Source: Liriodendron chinense (taxonomy: Eukaryota; Streptophyta; Magnoliopsida; Magnoliales; Magnoliaceae). Taken from it: a DNA stretch of 64,000 nt. Shown piece after piece: positions 55,977 to 64,000 of this stretch. The number at the start of each line of letters is the position of its first letter. The first letter of the stretch is position 1. The stretch spans positions 1,178,001-1,242,000 of the forward strand of contig ML058465.1 of the NCBI GenBank assembly GCA_003013855.2. The letters run 5' to 3'. Below the pieces are notes generated by a model. It searched no databases. It was not told the origin of the DNA and saw only the letters and a program-made list of their open reading frames with translations. Made by a program: the position numbers and the translations under genes.

Positions 55977-56216
55977 GGTTCACCGCGTCCATTTTCTCAA
56001 ATTGGTTGCTTGTCTCCGGGAAGAGGTTCTTTGCGTCATTTTTCTCAAACGGGTTGGCCGTTTCCGGTAAGAGGTCCTTTGCATCATTCTTTTGGAACCG
56101 GTCGCCTGTCTTCAATAAGAGGTTCTTCACGTCATTCTGCTGGAACCGGTCGCCTGTCTTCGATAAGAGGTTCTTCACGTCATTCTGCTGGAATCAGTCA
56201 CTCATCCCCATTGGAG
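55977..56216 (+). CDS. Exon with 16-residue RG repeats
   Basis: The 240-nt phase-0 exon has an acceptor (GGCCACCAG/GGT) and a donor (TTGGAG/GTAAGAG). In the phase-0 frame it encodes five tandem 16-residue units such as FSQTGWPFPVRGPLHH and SAGTGRLSSIRGSSRH, without a stop. Another frame is also open, owing to the 48-bp period. The product is Arg, Gly and Ser-rich. I do not recognise it. It is followed after 237 bases by the exon at 56454, a relative of exons 2 and 4 of the 31-kb gene, and preceded by the five array exons, also phase 0. It may therefore be an exon of the same type of gene. Confidence 0.4.
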
Positions 56217-56249
56217 GTAAGAGATCGATCATTGAATCTTTTTTTTTTT

Positions 56250-57140
56250 TTTTTGTCCAGCTCTGTATCCGCTTCCTTCTCGCGTAGGAATTAGTTAGAT
56301 GATCACGTCAATCGGATGGTTTAGATGAACAAACAGTATTTTTTTTTTAAAGTTTATATTCTATCTATGTTGGCCCATAATTTGAATGGTTTGATTTTAC
56401 GTGGACAAGTTTTTACTGCCTGTCGTAATGACTGGAATACCTTTGTTATGCAGAGATCCAGAGAAGCACCAGAACGAGGCGAACATCTGGAGAAGAGGAC
56501 TCAAAGGTATCTCTTGAATTCTCAATGGTTTCTAAACTATTCATTTTGGAGGACCACCTGAGTTTTGCTGCAACCATATCAATTAGATCTTTGAACTGTG
56601 GGCCCCACAATGAAATGTATTTTCCATTCACCAATGAAAACAGTGGTGATTGTATGCCGGTACTACAAAGTACAGCAGTTGATGGAATGGGACCCAATTG
56701 AAATTGAAATGAAATATTTCTACCTAGCGTGGTTTTAAGAGTCAGCAACTCAAGACTGAATCGTTTAATCTTGGGTGTGACTATGGGGCCCATGCCAACC
56801 TTCAAATGAAACTGGCCATGTGGCACGCCACACAAGGTTATCCACATGTTCGAGTTTGAGCCAAGTGAGACTGAGTGAGAGTGAGAGTGAGAGTGAGAAT
56901 GGCCAGGATTGGGAGTGGGAGTGAGAGATGGGCCAAACTTTAAGAAATGGGCCACAATCGGTTTTTTTTTTTTTTCATTGTATCTGTACCTTTTTTTTTT
57001 TTTTTTTTTGATGCTTTGCTCTAACCACATTAATGCATAATGTAGGCCACTCATCAATTGTTTATTTTCCTTGGTACAAAAATGAGGCCAACCAAACTCA
57101 GAAGCAGGGCCATGGCACATCGATGTAGACCATTGAGCTC
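56250..57140. repeat. Segmental duplicate of the 3' half of the 31-kb gene
   Basis: 56285-56750 matches 33450-33900 and 56815-57125 matches 34190-34480. The part of 33900-34190 with the last acceptor is replaced or lost. Poly-T runs (56961-56973 and 56993-57010) have been added. Confidence 0.85.
56454..56506 (+). pseudogene. Third copy of the RSxxAPERGRTSGGEDS exon, frame-shifted
   Basis: Acceptor TTATGCAG and donor AAAG/GTATCT are kept, but the exon is 53 nt instead of 54: GAGGCGAAC stands for GAGGACGAAC. The reading after that point is changed, and the last exon seen at 34141 has no intact counterpart here. This copy of the gene is probably non-functional downstream. Confidence 0.6.
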
Positions 57141-57250
57141 ATGTACTTGAGCAGCCCCTAAGAGTGATGATCTATACATGTGAGGGCCATCAGACCAACG
57201 GTATAGATTGATGAAACATGGCCCTCACTTCTAGAAACTGAGTAATACAG

Positions 57251-57378
57251 TCTCACCGGAAATGGCCCTGGCCCTTACCTTAATCTGGGCTCAGTCTCAC
57301 CGGAAATGGCCCTGGCCCTCACCTTAATCTGAGCTCAGTCTCACCGGAAATGGCCCTGGCCCTCACCTTAATCTGGGC
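57251..57378. repeat. Three 44-bp tandem copies
   Basis: TCTCACCGGAAATGGCCCTG with GCCCTCACCTTAATCTGGGC, starting at 57251, 57295 and 57339. Nearly identical. Confidence 0.95.
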
Positions 57379-58791
57379 TAAAAGGCCTTTGCCTGGCAGG
57401 CCTGGCAAAGTTGGTGTGGCCGTATAAGTAAAAGGATTGACATGATTATAGATCTGAGATTTTTATTTTTATCTTTTATCATCTCTTCAGTCTCCTATCT
57501 CATCTTACTAATGATTTTGAATTTTTTATTCAGAGAAACATGACCTAAAATTAAGTCCTTTTAAACCAAGGATATTATATGTTGAATGATACCATTCACA
57601 AGTGTTTTAAAATCGTACGTTCATTCTTTTGTACAATAGTGACGCACTTGATGGTTGGATTGGGCCCACTGGCCAGGCCTTGTCATTCTTTGTTGGCCTT
57701 GGCTTGACCAACTGGCTCAAACACTAAGCCTAGATTTCAAGACCAGGCCTGGCCCAACCCAAAAACCAAGTTTAAGGCCCAAGCCTGGCCCTACATGGCT
57801 GGGCAGCCGGACACATTGCCAACTCTACTTCGTGTTCCCGTACATGCTTATGCACCATTACGGCTGTAACTTGGGTTCAGTCAACACTTTTAGTGTTGGG
57901 TGTTCAATCATCATTTGGGGGTTCATTCCGGGTGGATAAAACACATACTACTGTGGGGCTAACAGAACACCATTCAATAGCGACCATGCTACAGCAATTT
58001 CAGTGTGCAATAGACATCCTGATTTTGGAGGGTATAACCCACCATGCATGGTCCTCCTTTCAAATAGTAATGATTCTATTACTTGAACGTAAACCGTGTA
58101 CTGTTCTATAGATTGAATGGTTTGGTTCAAAACTGTTATGTGATCTTATCTTTCTGTAGATCGAATGGTTGAGATCCTTATGAACAGGTTAGATTACATA
58201 TTCAAACTCTAAAGTAGTTTTGGAGGGCGGCTTTAGCCCAACTCCTGCAGGATAGTGATTTTTGTATATGGGTATAGATAATGATATAAATCAAGTAGGG
58301 ATTGTGGTGGATAAAGATCTAAAAATAAATTTGTAAATGTTAAGTGAGTAAGTGATAAGATTTTAGAAATGAAACATATGTTAAGGAAGGAGATATTTAA
58401 TGTTAAGGTCAGAAGATAGAATTAAGAGATAATTATGAGAGTATGCAAATGGCCATGTAAGGGCCATGTAAGAAAAGAAAGTAGAGTCTATGAAAGTTGT
58501 GGACGTCATTCACTGCGCTTGGTAAGCATGCATGCACCCAAAAAAAATATCACAGCGATGCTTCTCTTGCTCTTTGTTGGCTTGATCTTTGATGGATATA
58601 GCGGACTCAGATAGTATGTTTGAAAGATATGAAATCGTCATTATCTTAATAACGACCAAGAATCAACAATCGGTCAACCCATTAATTTTGAATATGACTG
58701 GCCCAAAATAGTTGAAATTCTAGGCCAACCTACCCTAGGGCCTTGCCCATTGACAACCCTAGGAATGGTTTACATCCCAGAATGCATAAGT

Positions 58792-58793
<2 letters not shown>
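57379..58793. other. Intergenic DNA
   Basis: No supported gene. 57650-57830 contains GGCCTGGCCCAACCC phrases similar to 49.9-50.2 kb. A foldback arm remnant is at about 57890-57960. Confidence 0.5.

Positions 58794-58861
<68 letters not shown>
58794..58861. repeat. (TA)34 microsatellite
   Basis: A pure TA run of about 68 bases. Confidence 0.97.
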
Positions 58862-58863
<2 letters not shown>

Positions 58864-58874
58864 CATATTTCTTC

Positions 58875-59452
58875 CTAAAGGGTACGCCTGACAAAATTCC
58901 ACATGACCCATTAACCCGCACGAAACCCGAACAAAAAAACAAGTGTTCGGGTCCAGCCTTATCGTGTCGGGTCACTAATGGGTTGACCCATTAAGACCCG
59001 TTAACATAACGGGTCGGGTCAGTGCTTCACCCGCAAACCCGTTTAACTCGTTAATATAATGGTCTAGATTACCAAACCATGGCCCACCTATATGAACCTT
59101 GGCACTTCATCATATGCAATATTGCAATGTACAGGTGATTCCTCCTCGTTTCATTAGTGAATCCTATTATTTTTGGTGATAGAATGGGCCCACTAGGTGG
59201 ACCACAGCTGTAGGTTGGGTCAGAATGTTAGCTGTCATCGTCAACGGTGTGGCCATCTAATGAGTAGATTGGCCTAATGCGTTAAACGGGTTGGGTTACA
59301 GGTAACCCGTTAAAATAACGAATCGGTTTGGGTTTCTAGATTTCGACCGGTTAGTTAACGGGCCGGGTTTAGGTGAGCAAATTTTTGACACGACATGAAC
59401 ACGACATGACACGAACACGGTTCAACACGACCCGTTGCCAGGCCTACTAAAG
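58875..59452. repeat. ACCCGTTAAC/GGGTCGGGTC dispersed repeat
   Basis: Motifs ACCCGTTAAC, ACGGGTCGGGTC and ACACGACATGAACACG recur, ending in CACGACCCGTTGCCAGGCCT. From memory phrases of this kind are common in dispersed repeats of many plants. No ORF. Confidence 0.6.
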
Positions 59453-59934
59453 GGCATGCAATTCGAAGAGTAAAAAAGCCCGCCAGGAATAAAACCTACA
59501 CCCGTGCCAATGAAAAGGGGAGGAAAATAAGAAAAAGAAAATAAGCCTATTACATAAAAACTATAATATTATAATCACACTTCATTTATCATTCTGACCT
59601 CGAATTTTGGATTTGAATACGGGCCATTCAAAAAAAAAAAAAAATCTTCGCATGAAATCACCTGTTCAATAAATGTTTTTTACTCTGGCCTGGGTAGCAT
59701 AGAATGAACAGTCTATATCATCATTTTAAATGCAATATAGGAGTGAAAGCCAGCTACCATGCGATGGTATGGTGGGGGCCACCTGGACATTAACAAAACC
59801 CTTCTCTCTTGATTTCTCTCCCTTCATCTCTTCATGTGCATTGCATGTGCCGCATGTGCCATGCCCCATTGGTTGATTACAGTTTCTCCAAGCCATACTT
59901 GTTTTTCTTTCTTGTGTGTGCGAAGGAGCACATC
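59453..59934. other. Intergenic DNA
   Basis: A poly-A run at about 59630-59643. No gene or element recognised. Confidence 0.4.
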
Positions 59935-60120
59935 TTTTTTGTTTTTTTTTGTTAGTCATGCAACGCACCCACCCTATTAGCTGCGCAACACACTCACACG
60001 GTTAGTCACAAGATGCAACCACCCACCAGTGGGGTTAGTGTGTCTCCTTAGCATTTCAAACTTGAGACGTGCTATTGAAACACCTAGCCTTCTTCCAGCT
60101 GGGCTAGCAGGCGAGACACC
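59935..60120 (-). mobile_element. tRNA-derived SINE, copy 2
   Basis: On the minus strand it starts GGTGTCTCGCCTGCTAGCCC, with A-box-like TAGCCCAGCTGGAAG and B-box-like CAAGTTTGAAATGC. It continues with AGGAGACACACTAACCCCAC as in copy 1 and ends TGACTAAC plus A-rich tail. Copy 2 has an extra GTTGCGCAGCTAATAGG block. Possible target duplication AAGGAG on both sides (59923 and 60121), which is short and uncertain. Confidence 0.75.
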
Positions 60121-60320
60121 AAGGAGGTGTGTGCGTGTGGCACCCAATGTGACGGGCAACTTGCGTTTGAGGAACTTATCTACATGCTACCTTGTCAGGT
60201 GGGACACATGCTCGAGATTGAAGCCATCTATCAAATGGGCCCCACCATGAATGTACCCTTGTCCGAAAATTGGGCAACTTGAGATGACTACTTCAACCTA
60301 TTATCCTAATTGGTTGTTGG

Positions 60321-60497
60321 TGTTGGGTTAGTCCCACATTGATTGGGGACGATGAAAAAGGAGCATGATATACTCTAGGGTCACTCCACCTAGCGGGTTA
60401 ACCTGGGTAGAGTGACCCCAAGGAGAGGGGGGGTAATCTGAGAACCAGTTGGGTAAGTTGATCAGTTGGTAGAAGGCATTTTTAGCACTACCCAACA
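60321..60497. mobile_element. Small LTR (TRIM or solo LTR) candidate
   Basis: 177 bp with perfect 8-bp ends TGTTGGGT ... ACCCAACA and the phrase TTAGTCCCACATTGATTGGG, seen in small plant LTR elements. The end phrase TTTTTAGCACTACCCAAC recurs at about 60897-60914. No target duplication is visible. Confidence 0.4.
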
Positions 60498-60515
60498 ATA
60501 ACAACAACACCAACA

Positions 60516-61162
60516 ATGGCCCGTTAGCAATGTCCCCAAACTTTTAAAATGACATGTGGGATGCCCAATCATGAATTTGAACGGTCCATTCATTCATACA
60601 ACTAGGAACAAGCTAGCCACCTGTAAAAATCAGTCCAATTGAATGTTTTCTCAAAATCCAACCAATATCATGAAAAATGGATAGTTGAGATTGAGCACAA
60701 AAACAAAATAGGACAAACTATCATCTTGAAACATCTACTAGATAAAACATTATAATGATGGTGGTGATGATGATAATGGTATGCTTGTGAGGAAGATTAC
60801 ACTTGTTTGAGAAGATGGGCCTTGGCAATCCAAATTCAACGGTGATGTGTAGCTCACTTGATGAATGTACTACCCTAATGGATTGTTATTATGGTATTTT
60901 TTAGCACTACCCAACGAAATGGCCAGATCATTCATACATTGGACATCTGAGTTTTGGAGTGGGGGTGGCGATTAGGGCTATCAATGGCCAGGCAGGGTTG
61001 GACTTCATGCTGCCCAAGCAGAACCCAAAATCCTCTAGCCTAGCCCAAGCCCAGCCCATATGTACAAGAAAATAATAAATTCCAAAGGATTTCTGGTGCC
61101 CAGCCAATATGGTAATTTATGTGCACATAACCAGCTCAGCCAGGCCCCTGACCACTTGCACA
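60516..61162. other. Intergenic DNA
   Basis: A fragment of the small LTR end at 60897-60914 and GGCCAGGCAGGG phrases. No gene. Confidence 0.4.
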
Positions 61163-61310
61163 AACTAAGGACCCCTGACCAAATAAGTTACTTTTTCTCC
61201 TTACAGCAGTAGATAAGTAACTTAATTGAGTGAGTTTGATTTATGATCACTCATTAATTTTTTAAGGCATGAGTAGCTAATCTTAAGTAACTTACTATCC
61301 AAACACCCCC
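61163..61310. mobile_element. Short AAGTAACTTA element next to copy 3
   Basis: Left GACCAAATAAGTTACTTTTT, right (reversed) GGGGTGTTTGGATAGTAAGT. It keeps both ends of the long-TIR family but only about 100 bases between, and is a likely deletion derivative. Confidence 0.5.
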
Positions 61311-62394
61311 TAAGGGCCGTTTCGATTGTAAGTTACTTAAGATAAGCTACTTATAAATAAGTAACTTATATTGGTTTCTACTTAATAGACAAATAAGTAT
61401 ACTTGGTAAACAAGGTGCTTATCAACCAAAAAGTAGAAAAGCACGTTTGTTTCCAACATCATTCCTCAAGTTTGTTTGGCCTCTGCACATCCACCATCCA
61501 TCATTTGGGGCCAACCTTTGGTGTGCTTGTTCATTGTGTGGCCCCACCTTTGATGTGGGCAGTACATCATGTGGGGCCCACCTTGGATGTGTGCCATTTG
61601 CACCGTTCTTTATGTAGGGCCCACCTTTGATGTTGGTCATCCATCAACCGGGCCCACCATCAATATCCACTTCCCATCATGTGGAAGCCACTTTTAATGT
61701 GGATCGTCCCAAATGTGGGGCCCACCTCTAATGTGGGCTGTCCATCATGCAGGGCCCGCCTTGGATATGGGCCACTCATTATTACGGCCCACCAATGGTG
61801 GGCGTCAATGACCACTGTTTCCTGAGGTGCGGTCTATTTGAGATTGGATTTTGTTTCATTTTTGGGATGGACCAACAAGGGTGGACTGTGTGGATTTCAT
61901 GTGCACAACATGTGGCCCCACTACCCAGTGGGCCACTCAAAACTAGTTGGGAAAACAGATGAATGGCATGAGTAAAACACATCACGCTGGGCTAGGGAGG
62001 TTTCAACGGTGTCATCATTATCACTGTTGCTTCCTATGTGGGGTCCACCTGAGGTTTAGATCTGCCTCACATGTTAGCCCCCCTCACATCCAAACTAGAT
62101 GGACGGCACGGATCAAATATGTCGCAGTGGGCCCAGCAAGCTGGATGGTCAAAGTGGGCTGGGCGGTTGCCACTAAAAATCAGCACTTTTACAGCCATGA
62201 ACGAGAACCTCTTGTTTTAGTCTGTGGTGAGAAAGTAGAAAAGCAAAATAAAAGTGCTGAAATACTTAGCTGATTTTCAGCAAATAAGTAATGATCATTA
62301 TTCATTAACCAAACTAACTTATCTCAAATAAGTTACTTAATTGCTGCCATCAGCAAGAAAAGAAACTTATTTGGTGGTATCCAAACGGGCTCTA
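61311..62394. mobile_element. Long TIR element with AAGTAACTTA motifs, copy 3
   Basis: Left TAAGGGCCGTTTCGATTGTA, right (reversed) TAGAGCCCGTTTGGATACCA. Subterminal AAGTTACTTAAG motifs lie in both orientations. The interior has the GTGGGGCCCACCTTTGATGT array at 61520-61790 (reverse sense of copy 2) and a foldback arm at 61790-62160. No transposase. 1084 bp. Confidence 0.65.
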
Positions 62395-62510
62395 AATGTG
62401 TAAAAATAAAATAGAGATTAAAAGTCAAATAGAAATATCAAGTTATTTAACTTAAGTGCCGTTTGATTTTTTTTTTCCGACTCTAATTCACCCTGCCTAA
62501 CGTTAAAACT

Positions 62511-62940
62511 ATAGGCCCACTGTAATGTATTTGTCTTATTCACATTGTCCATCTATTTTAACTGCTCATTTTAGGGCATGAGCCGAAAAATGAGGCCCAT
62601 CCAAAACACAAGTGGACATGCCATGTGAAACAGTGGGAATTTAATGCCCATGGTTAAAAACTTCCTGGGGGCGTCAAATGTTATGAATCAAGCTGATATT
62701 TTTATCTTTCCTTTATCCATGACTATGGGACCTTATGAGTAGGTTGGATGTCAAATAAACATCAATGTGGGCCCTAGGGAGGAAATAACTTTCAATGGTG
62801 GACGTCTCTATGACTACTATTTCCTCAGGTGTGGTCCACTTGAGCCTTGGATCTGCCTCAATTTTGGGATCATTTCCTACAATATACTCTAAAATGGATG
62901 GATAACGTAGATAAGTCAGATACATCACTACGGGGCCTAC
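62511..62940. repeat. Foldback element F
   Basis: The left arm ACTGTAATGTATTTGTC, GGGCATGAGCC, AACACAAGTGGACATGCC mirrors the right arm GTGGGCCCTAGGGAGG, GTGTGGTCCACTTGAGC, GGATGGATAACG, CAGATACATCAC. The centre is AATCAAGCTGATATTTTTA. Confidence 0.75.
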
Positions 62941-63176
62941 AAATTCAAATCAGTACGAAAAGGTCCTTTTTTTTACTCATTTTTTGCGGGAACGAGGCTT
63001 CCCAAAAAGCCAGCCGGGGGTAAAAATCCTTGCCCATTTTCATCTCTTGCAATCAGATGGAGGAAGTCATTATGACCTATTTATCTATATTTATTGCAAT
63101 TCCAATCCAAGTCAATCATCCATCGTATATCACTATCATCAATAGGCCAAAATCTCATTTCAAGAGCTCAGGCGAG

Positions 63177-63211
<35 letters not shown>

Positions 63212-64000
63212 CAGGCTTTTATATCTAAGCCCAATCCCATACCATGAGCTTAAAAGGCGCATTCAATGGGTTGGGTGGCTGGCCCAATAGGCCCTAGGCC
63301 ATAAGCATAGCCCAAATGTTGGGCTGCGCTTTAAATCTAGGCCCGTTACTCCGAGAGAATGTGATGGATGATAGGCGGGCATTTAAAGAGTACTCAAAAA
63401 TTTCAAACATGGTGTGCTGGTAATTTAAACTAAGTTGATGAGTCTTGTCGAGTCCCAGCTGAGTCATGTGAGTCAGCAAATTTACATACGACTCGGTCAG
63501 GTTTCTAGTCAACCCATCGAGTTTTAGAACCCAGTTTCCACACAATGTCATGTATAGCCATGGGCACACCACAATGTTTCCTAGGGTCATTTTTCTTGTT
63601 AGGATTAGACTTGATAACTAATCGGGTGGGACCATGGCTTGAGTTTGCTAAGGCCCAGTCTGGCCCAAAAACAACGAAGGTGGATCAAGGCCCAAAACCA
63701 ATGAAGGTGGATGAGCCTTAGAAGCTTGTTGAGTTATCTTGGGCTCACCAAAAAATAAGGCATAGTTATTTTGATACCATTTTGATGAAGTATATATGGC
63801 AGTTTGTTGCGGGCCTACTGCTTTCCAGTAGGTTAAAGTACGAAAGGTAGTGGGTCGCACATGTGATTAGGTCTAATCAAGTGATCATAGGCCCACACTT
63901 CATAATTGCTTCTTTCGGATCCAACCGTAGATATTTATACACATGTTGAATTGAAAGAAATGTTGTAGGAATGCATGGTATTATCGTTGAGGTGCTAATG
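62941..64000. other. Intergenic DNA with a (TA)14 tract
   Basis: A (TA)n tract at 63181-63208. GAGTCCCAGCTGAGTCATGTG phrases at 63430-63540 resemble 15.8-16.0 and 35.6 kb. No gene or element border recognised. Confidence 0.5.

Noticed and set aside
58730..58994. ORFs of Tyr-Ile repeats
   Set aside because: They are translations of the (TA)n microsatellite.
1..64000. CRISPR array, bacterial operon or prophage
   Set aside because: No regularly spaced unique spacers, no bacterial genes. The tandem repeats are head to tail without spacers.

Overview
This is nuclear DNA from a plant. It has no bacterial gene organisation. It holds large LTR retrotransposons of Ty3/gypsy Tat type, a CACTA transposon, tRNA-derived SINEs, a few plant gene fragments bounded by GT-AG splice sites, and very many copies of a foldback repeat whose ends read GTGGGCCCCACCATGATG and TGGATAAAACACATACATC. 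From memory that repeat vocabulary is typical of magnoliids (Magnolia or Liriodendron type genomes). That placement is an inference.

Layout. 1-12340: a decayed Tat-lineage retrotransposon read on the minus strand, with 5' LTR at 10505-12340, primer binding site, gag, protease, reverse transcriptase, two RNase H domains and integrase. Next comes an opposite-strand coiled-coil ORF, then a left LTR that runs off the window and does not resemble the right one. 12341-16122: intergenic repeats. 16123-21468: a 5.35-kb CACTA element with TGG target duplication, carrying broken pieces of an SnRK2 protein kinase gene and one exon of a peroxisomal acyl-CoA oxidase gene. 21469-31180: repeats, a receptor-kinase fragment, Copia LTR remnants, a SINE, and foldback and long-TIR elements. 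31301-34257: a candidate five-exon gene for a small basic protein, all introns phase 0, with a TATA box. 35738-39702: a truncated TIR element, then the LTR and gag of a second Tat-type element on the plus strand. 39703-55424: five tandem copies of a 2.9-kb segment, each with the same exon-like ORF, a (GA)n tract and an old Tat LTR piece. 55977-57140: further exons and a duplicate of the 3' half of the 31-kb gene. 57141-64000: repeats, a second SINE, a small LTR candidate, a third long-TIR element and a foldback element.

The most interesting part is 31.2-57.1 kb. A small unrecognised gene of symmetric phase-0 exons has an internally duplicated exon. Its 3' half recurs 22.8 kb downstream, and between the two copies lies a five-fold amplification of another phase-0 exon with its own upstream region. 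The whole looks like an exon-shuffling locus in a repeat-rich interval. Nothing here shows that it is expressed.

All functional calls rest on reading translations and motifs by eye. No database search or alignment program was run.
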